NCBI RefSeq assembly: GCF_000600975.2 | Contig: NZ_KK088653.1 | Span: forward strand, 372,501-436,500 | DNA length: 64,000 bases | Direction of reading: 5' to 3' | From: Limimaricola hongkongensis DSM 17492 | Lineage (GTDB): Bacteria; Pseudomonadota; Alphaproteobacteria; Rhodobacterales; Rhodobacteraceae | In this document: positions 7,671 to 16,392 of the stretch, piece after piece | How the letters are laid out: each line of letters opens with the position of its first letter | How positions within the stretch are numbered: the first letter of the stretch is position 1 | The notes under the pieces: generated by a model | Told to the model about the DNA's origin: nothing | The model's input: only the letters and a program-made list of their open reading frames with translations | Database searches by the model: none | Position numbers and translations under genes: made by a program

Positions 7671-9824
7671 ATGCTGGGCCACCCATTCGGCGCCTGGCTC
7701 GTGCACAGCGCGCGGAATGCCGGCCGGCAGGTCAGCGGTGGGCTGGCGGAGCGCGTCTTTCTTGCGCTCCTCGCGTTCTTCACAGCCTTCACTTTGCAGG
7801 CACAACTCCTCAGCCTGCTCGACGCGCCGTTCGCGTTTCTCTACGCGGCGCTCATTCTGGCCATCGGCGCCGCATTGCTTGGGGCCTTTCTTGCGCCAGC
7901 CTTGACGTTGCGGCTGCGCGGCGGCGCGTTCGCGCTCCCCCCAATAACGCGCGAGGCGTTCGCGCTTGGCCAGCCGAACCGCGCCATCTGCGCCGCCGGC
8001 GGGCTCGCTCTCGCGCTCGCTTTGCTCGCCGCTATCGCTTTGCAGAAAGCGGATGCCTTCACGCCGTTCTGGGCCGCCATCCTCGCCTCTTCCTTGTTGG
8101 GCGCCTCTCAGGCTGGGCGGCTCACCGAGCCGCCCGCCACCCTACATCCGCCGGCTGCCACGCCGGTGGAACCGCCCTCCGGTCTCGGCTTTCTCGCCGT
8201 CCTGCTGGCAGCGCTGCTGCTCTACAGCGTGACGCTCGTGCCGAACGTCGACGACGCGCTGTTTCTCAGCCTCGCCGCAGGCGCGAAGGATGCGCCCGGC
8301 GGGATCATGGAATTTGATACCATGCTCGGCGTGCCGGGCATCGGTGTAATCAAGTCGACCTACCAGATCGAATCCTACCTGCTCCTGTCATCGGTCCTGT
8401 CGAAGCTCTTCGGGTTGGAGACGATCTTCGTCGCCCACGCAGTCGTTCCGGCGCTATCCATCGCATTCGGCGTCAGCGTGCTGGCCATCATCTTCTCCAC
8501 GCTGTTCGGCCGGCACTGGATGGTCTGCATGGGCTTCTACCTCGCCATCTTCGTCCTGCTGAACGGGGAGATGCGGAGCTTCGGCAATTTCGGTCTGTTC
8601 CGCATGTTTCAGGGCAAGGCCGTGCTGGTGATGGTGATGATCCCCGCGATCATCGCCGCCACGATCTGCACGATCCGCCAAGGCGGCGCGTTCTGGCTGG
8701 CGATAACCGGCGCGCTCATGGTCACTGCCGTCGGCTTCTCGGCCAACGCGCTTTATATCGGCCCGCTCGCGGCGGGGCTCGTCGCCCTCGTCGCGCTCAT
8801 CAACGGCGGCACGGCGGAGCGGATACGCGCGCTTAGCCTGGCCGCTGCGGTGCTCTATCCGCTGGCGCTCGCCCTCTACCTGCTCGCCTTTGACCCGCCC
8901 GGCCCGTCGGAATACGCGGATGCCAGCGCCCCGGCCGCCGTGATGTGGCGGCTCTTGGGCGAGCCCTACCTGCATGCGGCCTTTCTCGTCGTACTGATCG
9001 CGGCCGCGCTGTCGGGCCTCGTACTGCGGCCTCTCAGGGCGGTCTCGCTCTATGTCGGGCTGTTCTTTCTTGTCGTGTTCAACCCGTTCCTGTGGGAACT
9101 CTACGGGGCGTCGGTCACGGGCAATGTCAACGAGCGCCTGCTCTGGGCGGTCCCCGTGCCGCTCATCGCCGCGACCGCGCTCGGGCTCGCCTGGGTCAGC
9201 CTCCGCGCGCCCCTCGCTCGGGCCGCGCTCGGCCTCGCCGTTCTCGCCACGACCGCGCTGCCTGGCTCGCTGCTGCTGCAGCAGGAGCGGTTTGCCTGGC
9301 GCGTCTCTCCCATCAAGGTCATGCAACCCGCCTACGACACCGCGCGCGAGGTTAACGGCGTGCTGCGCGACGATCAGGTGGCGCTCCTGCCCGAGCCGCT
9401 CGCGATCTGGGTTGTCACCCTCGATGACGCGCGGCCGGTGGTGGAGGCGCGGGCGATCTACACGCCCCAGCGCCGCCATCTGCTGCCCGACAACCACCTG
9501 CAGACGCGCCGGGCGCTGTTCGACTGGGTGTCGTGCCGCGGCGAGGGCGCGATCTCGGAGCGCGCGCTCAGCGAGATCGGCGTCGGCCTCGTTGTCATCC
9601 CCACAGGCGCCTGCGGCCCGGACCTCGCCGCAACGCTCGATACCATCGCCACGCTCCGCCCAGTGGGCGAGTTGGGCAATTTCCGCCTCTATCACCGCGC
9701 GCCCGATGCCGGCGCGGCCCTCGACGCGGCGCACGGCTCCCTCGAAAGCGCCGCCGGCGCACCGATTTTCAGCACGCACAGGATTCCCGGACATGCAGAC
9801 GATAGAAATTCCGCAGGACAATGA
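7671..9824 (+). CDS. Large polytopic membrane protein, DUF6077/GT-C-like
   Basis: A 717-residue protein with roughly 14 hydrophobic segments spread over the first 550 residues and a soluble C-terminal domain. The loop LVPNVDDALFLS, with paired acidic residues after an early membrane segment, resembles the catalytic loop of GT-C lipid-linked-sugar transferases, and the overall pattern fits DUF6077 proteins. It overlaps the next gene, a polyprenyl-type GT2 transferase, which is followed by GtrA. This trio suggests transfer of a sugar to a surface or periplasmic acceptor from an undecaprenyl carrier. Transferase activity is inferred only. Start ATG 7671 follows GAGGATTTG. Confidence 0.65.
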   Translation: MLGHPFGAWLVHSARNAGRQVSGGLAERVFLALLAFFTAFTLQAQLLSLLDAPFAFLYAALILAIGAALLGAFLAPALTLRLRGGAFALPPITREAFALGQPNRAICAAGGLALALALLAAIALQKADAFTPFWAAILASSLLGASQAGRLTEPPATLHPPAATPVEPPSGLGFLAVLLAALLLYSVTLVPNVDDALFLSLAAGAKDAPGGIMEFDTMLGVPGIGVIKSTYQIESYLLLSSVLSKLFGLETIFVAHAVVPALSIAFGVSVLAIIFSTLFGRHWMVCMGFYLAIFVLLNGEMRSFGNFGLFRMFQGKAVLVMVMIPAIIAATICTIRQGGAFWLAITGALMVTAVGFSANALYIGPLAAGLVALVALINGGTAERIRALSLAAAVLYPLALALYLLAFDPPGPSEYADASAPAAVMWRLLGEPYLHAAFLVVLIAAALSGLVLRPLRAVSLYVGLFFLVVFNPFLWELYGASVTGNVNERLLWAVPVPLIAATALGLAWVSLRAPLARAALGLAVLATTALPGSLLLQQERFAWRVSPIKVMQPAYDTAREVNGVLRDDQVALLPEPLAIWVVTLDDARPVVEARAIYTPQRRHLLPDNHLQTRRALFDWVSCRGEGAISERALSEIGVGLVVIPTGACGPDLAATLDTIATLRPVGELGNFRLYHRAPDAGAALDAAHGSLESAAGAPIFSTHRIPGHADDRNSAGQ

Positions 9825-10812
9825 CTGCCTTCTGCCGGCGAACCTAGAAATCGCCGTCATCATCCCCTGCTACAACGAGGCCGTCTCCATCGGGAAGGTC
9901 GTTCGCGATTTCCGCGCCGCGCTCCCGCAGGCGACGATCTACGTCTATGACAACAATTCCAGCGATGACACGGTGGGCGTGGCCAGCCAGGCCGGCGCGG
10001 TGGTCCGGCGGGAGACGCGTCAGGGCAAGGGTTTCGTCGTGCGCCGCATGTTCGCGGATGTCGAGGCCGACATCTACGTGATGATCGACGGCGACAACAC
10101 CTACGACGCCAGCGCCGCGCCGCGGCTCGTGGGCCGATTGGTCTCCGAAGGGCTCGACGTGGTCAACGGCGCCCGCGTCGAGACCGAAGCCGTGAGCACC
10201 GCTTACCGGCCTGGCCACGCCTTCGGCAACGCCATGCTTTCGGGCTGCGTGCGCACCATCTTTGGCACCGGCTTCGATGACATGCTGTCGGGTTACCGTG
10301 TGTTCTCGCGCCGCTTCGTGAAATCCTTCCCCGCCGTCTCCACCGGCTTCGAGATCGAAACCGAGATAACCGTGCATTCGCTAGAGATGCAGATGCCTGC
10401 GGCCGAGATGGGCGTGCCCTTCCGTGACCGCGAGGCCGGCTCGGAGAGCAAGCTGCGCACCATCTCCGACGGCATCCGCATCCTCTGGGCCATCGCCAAG
10501 CTGCTCAAGCGCGAGCGCCCGGTGATGTTGTTCGGCGCCGTTGGCCTGCTCTTCGTTGCCGCCGCCCTTGCGCTGGTGCTGCCGGTCCTCGCGGAATATT
10601 TCGAGACCGGCCTCGTGCCTCGGGTGCCCAGCCTGATCGTAGGCGGCAGTTTCGGCATCATCGCGTTGCTCTGCCTGTTCTGCGGCATCATCCTCGACAC
10701 CGTCACCATGGGCCGCAAGGAGGCCAAGCGCATCGTTTACCTTGCCGTGCCCGGCGTGCTGGAGGCCATTGCGATGCGGCAGCGCTCCGGAACCTTCCGG
10801 GAGAACGCCTGA
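9793..10812 (+). CDS. Family 2 glycosyltransferase, polyprenyl-phosphate sugar synthase type
   Basis: A 339-residue protein. It starts at a cytosolic GT-A domain with AVIIPCYNEAVSIGKV and a DxD-type motif in MIDGDNTYD; two membrane segments follow near residues 245-300. This layout matches dolichyl/undecaprenyl-phosphate mannose or glucose synthases (DPM1/GtrB-like). Such enzymes load a sugar from a nucleotide donor onto polyprenyl phosphate. Its ATG lies 32 bp inside the preceding gene, and gtrA follows after 1 bp, so the three genes are probably one operon. The sugar identity is unknown. Confidence 0.85.
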   Translation: MQTIEIPQDNDCLLPANLEIAVIIPCYNEAVSIGKVVRDFRAALPQATIYVYDNNSSDDTVGVASQAGAVVRRETRQGKGFVVRRMFADVEADIYVMIDGDNTYDASAAPRLVGRLVSEGLDVVNGARVETEAVSTAYRPGHAFGNAMLSGCVRTIFGTGFDDMLSGYRVFSRRFVKSFPAVSTGFEIETEITVHSLEMQMPAAEMGVPFRDREAGSESKLRTISDGIRILWAIAKLLKRERPVMLFGAVGLLFVAAALALVLPVLAEYFETGLVPRVPSLIVGGSFGIIALLCLFCGIILDTVTMGRKEAKRIVYLAVPGVLEAIAMRQRSGTFRENA

Positions 10813-10813
10813 T

Positions 10814-11242
10814 ATGCGCATCGCCAAGTTCGCTGCGGTCGGCGGCATCGGCTTTCTCATCGATGCCGGCATCGCCCAAGCCCTCGTTGCAGCGACCGAG
10901 ATCGGCCCCTACCTGACGCGAATCATCAGCTTTCCCGCCGCGCTGACGGTCACCTGGTATCTCAACCGCGTCTGGACCTTCTCGGCCACCGGCGTGGGAC
11001 GCGGCCGGCAATACGGCCGCTATGTAGCGGTGCAGGTGCTCGGCAACGGCGTGAACCTCGCCGTCTACGCACTGGCAATCCGCCTGGGGCCCGACTGGTT
11101 CGCAACCTACGTGATCGCACCGCTGGCCATCGCTTCGGGCGTGGCGATGGTCGCCAACTATCTGGGCGCGCGGCATTGGGCCTATGCGAAACCCGCGCCC
11201 TGCAGCGCAACCCGTGCCTGTCGGCGGCACAGCGTCGAATAG
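10814..11242 (+). CDS. GtrA-family membrane protein with altered C-terminus
   Basis: A 142-residue protein with four membrane segments and the GtrA signature: FAAVGGIGFLIDAG at the start, WYLNRVWTF in the middle and VANYLGARHWAY near the end. GtrA proteins are thought to flip polyprenyl-linked sugars across the inner membrane. The core ends at AYAKP; the last ~17 residues are encoded by antisense IS5 remnant sequence, so the native tail was replaced by an insertion or recombination. The family normally ends soon after W-x-Y/F, so function may be preserved. Confidence 0.8.
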   Translation: MRIAKFAAVGGIGFLIDAGIAQALVAATEIGPYLTRIISFPAALTVTWYLNRVWTFSATGVGRGRQYGRYVAVQVLGNGVNLAVYALAIRLGPDWFATYVIAPLAIASGVAMVANYLGARHWAYAKPAPCSATRACRRHSVE

Positions 11243-11517
11243 TCCGGAACCGGCCAGTCGAGTCCCGCCATCTGGATCAGGCTCTCGACCAGCCCGACCG
11301 TCTGCCGAAGCGGAAGGCCGCAGAGTATTTTCAGGGTGAGGCATATCAAGATCGCAGCGCCCGAGAAGGTCTCGGGCCGCCCGCGCGTCGCAGTCTTGCC
11401 GGCGTGCCAGACCATCTCGGGATCGAACCAGACCGATAGCGAGCCTCGCTTGCGCAGCGCTGCATTGTGGTCGGATCAGTTCGTGGTGCGATAGCGGGTC
11501 GGGGAAGGCTTCGGCAT
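11200..11517 (-). pseudogene. IS5-family transposase N-terminal remnant
   Basis: The minus strand from ATG 11517 reads MPKPSPTRYRTTN, then an in-frame TGA (11476-11478) where TGG (Trp) is expected. It continues in frame through RKRGSLSVWFDPEMVWHAG, RGRPETFSGAAI and LDWPVPDYSTLCRRQARV. This is the N-terminal third of an IS5-group transposase common in Rhodobacterales. It then runs into the end of gtrA at about 11200, so the catalytic part is missing. It is dead by truncation and by nonsense mutation. Confidence 0.85.
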
Positions 11518-11604
11518 CCCCTCGAGCTAACCCTCAGGACGCGCTCAGTGAATCCCCCTCACTGATATGTGCAACAATACCGAGTCGGCTTATTAGGCAT
11601 CCTG

Positions 11605-12441
11605 CTAAAGCCCGAGAACCGTCTTGGCGTATGAGCCAAAAGTGCGGACATCATTAAACATCGATCCCATTTGAAATATGTAGAGGAAGGCAAGGGTCCA
11701 GAGTAAAGGCACCCACTTTTCGTTGACGGCAAGAGTAACTCTGCGAGAGGCTGTACGAAGAATTATTGGAGATGCGCCGAAGGTGCAGAACAATCCGATT
11801 AATGCACCGCCTATGAGGTCGCTTGGGTAGTGCAGCCCTGCATAAGCGCGCGGAAAGGCGACCACCACAACTACCCATGAAAAGGCTGCGACACCCAATC
11901 TTTTAGAGGCCAAGAAAATTCCTGCAGCAATCGCAAAGGCGAGCGCGCTGGTGTCGCTTGGGAAAGAGCTCCACCCCTCAAGGGCGGATGTTCCGATGCC
12001 GTACGGCAGCTCGTACGCAAGATCAGAATTGTGAAGGGGGCGTGGCCGATATGCAGAAAAATTCTGAAGCACTCGAGACAAGATCATCGCAAGAGTTGAG
12101 CCCAAAAGTAGTTGGCCGAAGAAAGAAATGCTCCGTCCTTGCCGCTTTAATTCAAATACAAGCCAGACTATACAGGCGAGTAATGGCGCGATCTTGAAGG
12201 TGTTCGTTGTGAATATTTGAACGGCCATGGTGTCGAACGCCCAAGACTGTTGGGTTATGCTGCCGAAGGCGAGAAAGAAACGGTAGTCCATGGCGATGAT
12301 CCAAGGACTTTGAGGCCATCTTGTGAGGAGATATGTAAAAATAATTGCGCAAACAAGAGATATAATAATCTCTTTCCAGAGGCCATTATTGCGGTGCGGC
12401 TTTTCAGTCGTTTGCTTGAACTTGAGCGTCACCAAACTCAT
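11605..12441 (-). CDS. PAP2-family membrane phosphatase
   Basis: A 278-residue protein with about six membrane segments and the three-part PAP2 phosphatase signature: a Lys/Arg-rich RVLQNFSAYRPRP, then SSFPSDTSAL (in place of PSGH) and PRAYAGLHYPSDLIGG with catalytic His and Asp. The middle motif has D-T instead of G-H, as in several bacterial PAP2 subfamilies, so activity is likely but not certain. The family hydrolyses lipid phosphates such as undecaprenyl pyrophosphate or phosphatidic acid. The gene is clearly AT-richer than its neighbours and sits between IS remnants, suggesting transfer. A link to the nearby polyprenyl-sugar genes is possible but speculative. Confidence 0.8.
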   Translation of the reverse strand: MSLVTLKFKQTTEKPHRNNGLWKEIIISLVCAIIFTYLLTRWPQSPWIIAMDYRFFLAFGSITQQSWAFDTMAVQIFTTNTFKIAPLLACIVWLVFELKRQGRSISFFGQLLLGSTLAMILSRVLQNFSAYRPRPLHNSDLAYELPYGIGTSALEGWSSFPSDTSALAFAIAAGIFLASKRLGVAAFSWVVVVVAFPRAYAGLHYPSDLIGGALIGLFCTFGASPIILRTASRRVTLAVNEKWVPLLWTLAFLYIFQMGSMFNDVRTFGSYAKTVLGL

Positions 12442-12649
12442 CCTCGTTTTGCTATCATTTTTTTACAAAAACGCCACGTAAAGCAAGGGACTCGTTAGAT
12501 AGCTGTCACATCCCTGCAGGTATTATGTCTGTTTCTTGACCAGCTTCGTGGTTTGCCCCCAATGAAGTGCTCCGCCCACTGAGATGGATTTATCTCGCCA
12601 GAAGGAGGGCGAAGCTGAACTGCCTCACCTGAGTGCTCCAGATTAATTG

Positions 12650-12880
12650 TTAGTGCATGGTCGGCCTTCGGTCGACGGGCACGACGCTTTCCGGCGCCGG
12701 CGGGCGGTATCCCAAGGCGCTGTGCGGTCGTTCGTTGTTGTAGAGCCTTCGCCATCGCTTGATCAGGATCTGGGCCTCGCGCAGCGTGTAGAATATCTCT
12801 CCGTCGAGCAGCTCGTTGCGGGATGACCATGTCGCGCCATGGGTCCGAGCGACCATGGCGAATGCGTTGAAGCCCAGTGG
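12650..12880 (-). pseudogene. IS3-family transposase (OrfB) C-terminal remnant
   Basis: The minus strand encodes NELLDGEIFYTLREAQ, RWRRLYNNERPHSALGYRPP and APESV, the diagnostic C-terminal end of an IS3 OrfB integrase, ending at 12650. Upstream of NELL the sequence no longer matches an integrase core and contains frame changes. Only the last ~60 codons survive. Sequence between 12500 and 12650 is likely the IS 3' end. Confidence 0.82.
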
Positions 12881-13003
12881 TCATGTCCCGTGGCGTGGTG
12901 TAGCTGAGGCGGCCATCGGGTTCCAATCGCTGCTGCTTGTCAACGGACATTCAATGCATGTCATGGGCCGTTTTGACGGCTGAACCCGTCGCCCGAAGAA
13001 GAC

Positions 13004-13064
13004 GATACGCGGCCGGATCTCTCAGAGAGGCAAGGTTGCTCAGCGAGGCAGCCGGCCGCGTATC
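13004..13064. repeat. 13-bp inverted repeat separated by 35 bp
   Basis: GATACGCGGCCGG (13004-13016) is repeated perfectly inverted at 13052-13064. It begins 10 bp after the glucosidase stop codon (minus strand). It has no U-rich tail, so it is not a classic intrinsic terminator. It could be a 3' stabilising structure, a protein-binding site or an element end. Confidence 0.6.
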
Positions 13065-13073
13065 ATTTCAGGG

Positions 13074-14435
13074 TCAGTCGGACAGAGCCGCCTGCAAGGC
13101 AAAGTAGGAGCCCTTGGGCGTCCGCTCCAGCGTTTCGAAATCCACATGGATCAGGCCGAAACGCTTTTCGTACCCCCAGGCCCATTCGTAGTTGTCCAGA
13201 AGCGACCAATAGAAGAAGCCCTGCACATTGGCGCCATGCTCGATGGCATCGAGTGCCGCGTCGAAATGCCCGGCGATGTAGTTCGTGCGCTCGGTGTCGG
13301 GCACGGCACCGTCGACGATCTCATCGGCCCAGGCCATGCCGTTCTCGGTCACATAGATCGGAAGATCCCCAACGTAGTCGCGCGCCATCCGGGCCAGCAG
13401 GTTGCTCAGACCCTCAGGGTAGATCTCCCAGCCCATCTGCGTCTTCGGCAGCGGGCCTTCATGCCCCTTGGTGGACGGCCACGGCGCGCCGGGGTCGGCG
13501 GAGACGATGCCGCGCGAGTAGTAGTTCACGCCGAGCCAGTCGATCGGCGTGGAGATCGTCGCCATGTCGTCCTGCCAGTTTTCCGGCAGGTGCGGCTCGA
13601 GCCCTTCGAGCGCGGCTTCGGGGTAGGTGCCCTTGGCGACGGACTCGATGAAGAAGCCGTTGTTGATGGCATCCGCCGTCGCCACGGCCTTTTCGTCGCC
13701 CTCGCCGAACGGCAGGATGTCGGCGAAGTTCAGCACGATGCCGAGGTTATCGTGGCCGAGGCCGCGCAGACGCTCGACGCCGAGACCATGCGCCAGCTGG
13801 ATGTGGTGCATGGCGCGGGCGGCGGCGCGGATGTCGCGCAGGCCCGGCGCCTGTTCGCCCAGGTAGTGCGACAGCCAGCTGACGCACCACGGCTCGTTGA
13901 TCGTCGCGGTGCGCTCGACCCGGTCGCCGATCCGCGCCATCACCGTTTCGGCGAAATCGGCGAACCGCAGCGCGGTGTCGCGGTTCATCCAGCCACCGTG
14001 ATCGGCGAGAGCCGAGGGCAGGTCCCAGTGGTACAGCGTCAGGAACGGCCGCAGCCCGCGCGCGCCCATGCCGTCGACGAGGCGGTCGTAGAAATCGAGC
14101 CCCTCCGGGTTGACGGTGCGGCCATCGGGCATCACCCGCGCCCAGCTGGTCGAGAAGCGGTAGGCGTCGAAGCCGCCGTCGCGGATCAGGTCGAGATCGG
14201 CCTCCCAGCGGTGGTAGTGGTCGCAGGCCAGCGCGCCGTCCTCGCGGTTCACCACGTTGCCGGGCGTCGCGGCAAAGCTGTCCCAATGCGACGAGCCGGC
14301 GCCGCCGAACTTGTGGCCTTCGATCTGGTAGGCAGCGGTCGCCGCGCCGAAGGTGAAGCCCTCGGGAAAGCTGGAGCGGCGGGGGATCGTCATGCTCCGC
14401 GCGCCGGGGCGCTCAATAGAGATGGCATCTGACAT
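13074..14435 (-). CDS. GH1 beta-glucosidase
   Basis: A 453-residue glycoside hydrolase family 1 enzyme. It shows FTFGAATAAYQIEG at the N-terminus, the acid/base motif TINEPW and the nucleophile motif YVTENGMA, followed by WSLLDNYEWAWGYEKRFGL near the end. Such enzymes hydrolyse beta-1,4/1,3-linked glucosides or cellobiose in the cytoplasm. ATG 14435 (MSDAISIE) overlaps the upstream ABC ATPase gene by 23 bp, so this is the last gene of the transport operon. It hydrolyses whatever the transporter brings in; exact linkage preference is not visible. Confidence 0.92.
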   Translation of the reverse strand: MSDAISIERPGARSMTIPRRSSFPEGFTFGAATAAYQIEGHKFGGAGSSHWDSFAATPGNVVNREDGALACDHYHRWEADLDLIRDGGFDAYRFSTSWARVMPDGRTVNPEGLDFYDRLVDGMGARGLRPFLTLYHWDLPSALADHGGWMNRDTALRFADFAETVMARIGDRVERTATINEPWCVSWLSHYLGEQAPGLRDIRAAARAMHHIQLAHGLGVERLRGLGHDNLGIVLNFADILPFGEGDEKAVATADAINNGFFIESVAKGTYPEAALEGLEPHLPENWQDDMATISTPIDWLGVNYYSRGIVSADPGAPWPSTKGHEGPLPKTQMGWEIYPEGLSNLLARMARDYVGDLPIYVTENGMAWADEIVDGAVPDTERTNYIAGHFDAALDAIEHGANVQGFFYWSLLDNYEWAWGYEKRFGLIHVDFETLERTPKGSYFALQAALSD

Positions 14436-15384
14436 AGTGGTCCTCTTGAAGTTGGGTGATGGGCGGCATGTCGGCATGGCACCGGTCCATGACTTTCAGG
14501 CAGCGCCCGGCAAACGGGCAGCCCCGGCTTTCGGGGGTGCGCATCGGAATTTCAGCCTTCTTGGCCTTGCGCTCGCGGGTCTTTCTGATGCCGGCCTCCG
14601 GGACCGCGCTGATCAAAAGCTGAGTGTAGGGGTGGCGCGGCGACTGGGTGACGCTGTCGCTCTCGCCCCATTCGACCATGTGGCCGACATACATGACCGC
14701 CGTGCGCTCGGCGAAGTAGCGCGCCGTGGCGATGTCGTGGGTGATGTACATGAAACCGATGCCGTCGCGCTTCATGTCGTCCATCAGGTTCAGGATGCCG
14801 AGCCGGATCGAGACGTCGAGCATCGAGATCGGCTCGTCCGCGAGGATGAACCGCGCCCCCACCGCCAGCGCCCGGGCGATCGCGACCCGCTGCCTCTGGC
14901 CGCCCGACAGCTCGTAGGGGAACTTGTCGGCGGTCTGGGCGGCGGGCGACAGGCCGACCCGCTCCAGCGTCGCGATGATCCGCTCGTCCACCTCCGTAGA
15001 GCTCAGCTTTGGCGCATGGATGCGGATCGGCCGTGCCAGATGATGGCGGATCGTGTGCACCGGGTTCAGCGAGCCGAACGGGTCCTGGAAGATCATCTGG
15101 ACCTTGGCGGCATAGTCGCGCTGGCTCTGACGGAAGCCGGGATCGGTGATCTCGGCGCCGTCGACGCGGATCGTGCCGCTGGTGGGCATGTTGATCCGGG
15201 CGATGGCGCGGGCGCAGGTGCTCTTGCCGCTGCCGCTTTCGCCGACGATGGCCAGCGCCTCGCCGGCGCGCAGCGTCAGGCTGACGCCGTTGGCGGCGCG
15301 CAGGTACTGCTTGCGGAATAGGCCGCCGCCGACGGGGAAGTCGATGACCATGTCCTCGACGGTGATTTCGGCGATGTCGCTCAT
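14413..15384 (-). CDS. Oligosaccharide/peptide-type ABC transporter ATPase, second subunit
   Basis: A 323-residue OppF/DppF-type ATPase. It has Walker A GESGSGKST, Q-loop MIFQDPFGSLNP, signature LSGGQRQR and Walker B FILADEP followed by the variant ISMLDVSIR. It has the family's C-terminal oligopeptide/dipeptide extension with a Cys cluster (GCPFAGRC...C). ATG 15384 overlaps the preceding ATPase by 4 bp. It energises the permeases encoded upstream; linkage to GH1 and LacI argues for a beta-glucoside substrate rather than peptides. Confidence 0.9.
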   Translation of the reverse strand: MSDIAEITVEDMVIDFPVGGGLFRKQYLRAANGVSLTLRAGEALAIVGESGSGKSTCARAIARINMPTSGTIRVDGAEITDPGFRQSQRDYAAKVQMIFQDPFGSLNPVHTIRHHLARPIRIHAPKLSSTEVDERIIATLERVGLSPAAQTADKFPYELSGGQRQRVAIARALAVGARFILADEPISMLDVSIRLGILNLMDDMKRDGIGFMYITHDIATARYFAERTAVMYVGHMVEWGESDSVTQSPRHPYTQLLISAVPEAGIRKTRERKAKKAEIPMRTPESRGCPFAGRCLKVMDRCHADMPPITQLQEDHYVRCHLY

Positions 15385-16388
15385 GCCGTGGCCTCCGCGT
15401 CGGTGTCCACCAGGTGGCAGGCGGCGAAATGCGGCGGCTGCTCCGCCACCTTCTCGAGCGCCGGCTCGGTTGTCGTGCAGGGCGCAAAGCACGAGGTGCA
15501 GCGCGCCTGAAAGTTGCAGCCCTTTGGCAGCTCGAGCAGGTTCACCGGGCTGCCGGGGATACCGTGCAGGCGTTTCTTCGGGCCGTGGATGGTCGGGAAG
15601 GAGCCGACGAGCCCCTTGGTGTAGGGGTGCCGGGGCCGCTCGAGCACCTGCTCGGCGACGCCCATCTCCACGAGGTTGCCGGCATACATGATGCCGATCC
15701 GGTCGCAGATCTCGCCCATCAGGCCGAGGTCGTGCGAGATGAACAGGATCGCGAAGCCGTAGCGGTCCTTGAGGTCCTGCAGCTCGTCCATGATCTCGCG
15801 TTCGACCACCACGTCGAGCGCGGTCGTCGGCTCGTCCATGACGATCAGCTTGGGGCGCAGCACCAGGGCGATGGCGATCACCACCCGCTGCCGCATGCCG
15901 CCCGAAAGCTGGTGCGCGTAGGAGGTCATGCGCGACTTAGAGATGCCCACGGTCTCCAGCAGCTCCTCGCCGCGCGCCCATGCGGCGTCGCGGCTGACGT
16001 CCTGATGCGCGAGGATCACGTCGATCAGCTGCTCGCCGATGGTGATCACCGGGTTGAGCGCGTTCATCGCGCTCTGGAACACCATCGCCGTTTCCTTCCA
16101 GCGGAACGCCCGTAATTCCCGGTCGGACATCTTCAAAACGTCGCGGCCCTCGAACAGGATCTCGCCTTCGGAGATCAGCGCGGGCGCGTTGTGCATCCGG
16201 GTGATGGCGAAGGCGAAGGTCGACTTGCCGCAGCCGGATTCGCCCGCGAGGCCCACGGTCTCGCCGGGGTGGATGTCGAGCGTGATCCGGTTGCAGGCCC
16301 GGGCGCCGCGCTGGCCGACGACGTAGTCGACAGAGACGCCGCGACAGCTCAGCAGCGGCTGGGTGAGGGGGGGCGGGTTGCCATCCAT
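15381..16388 (-). CDS. Oligosaccharide/peptide-type ABC transporter ATPase, first subunit
   Basis: A 335-residue OppD/DppD-type ATPase with Walker A GESGCGKST, Q-loop MVFQSAMNALNP, signature LSGGMRQR, Walker B LIVMDEPTTALD and the C-terminal extension containing a Cys-rich stretch (GCNFQARC). It pairs with the downstream ATPase to form the nucleotide-binding dimer. It starts 4 bp after the DppC-type permease gene in the same operon. Confidence 0.9.
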   Translation of the reverse strand: MDGNPPPLTQPLLSCRGVSVDYVVGQRGARACNRITLDIHPGETVGLAGESGCGKSTFAFAITRMHNAPALISEGEILFEGRDVLKMSDRELRAFRWKETAMVFQSAMNALNPVITIGEQLIDVILAHQDVSRDAAWARGEELLETVGISKSRMTSYAHQLSGGMRQRVVIAIALVLRPKLIVMDEPTTALDVVVEREIMDELQDLKDRYGFAILFISHDLGLMGEICDRIGIMYAGNLVEMGVAEQVLERPRHPYTKGLVGSFPTIHGPKKRLHGIPGSPVNLLELPKGCNFQARCTSCFAPCTTTEPALEKVAEQPPHFAACHLVDTDAEATA

Positions 16389-16392
16389 GGGG

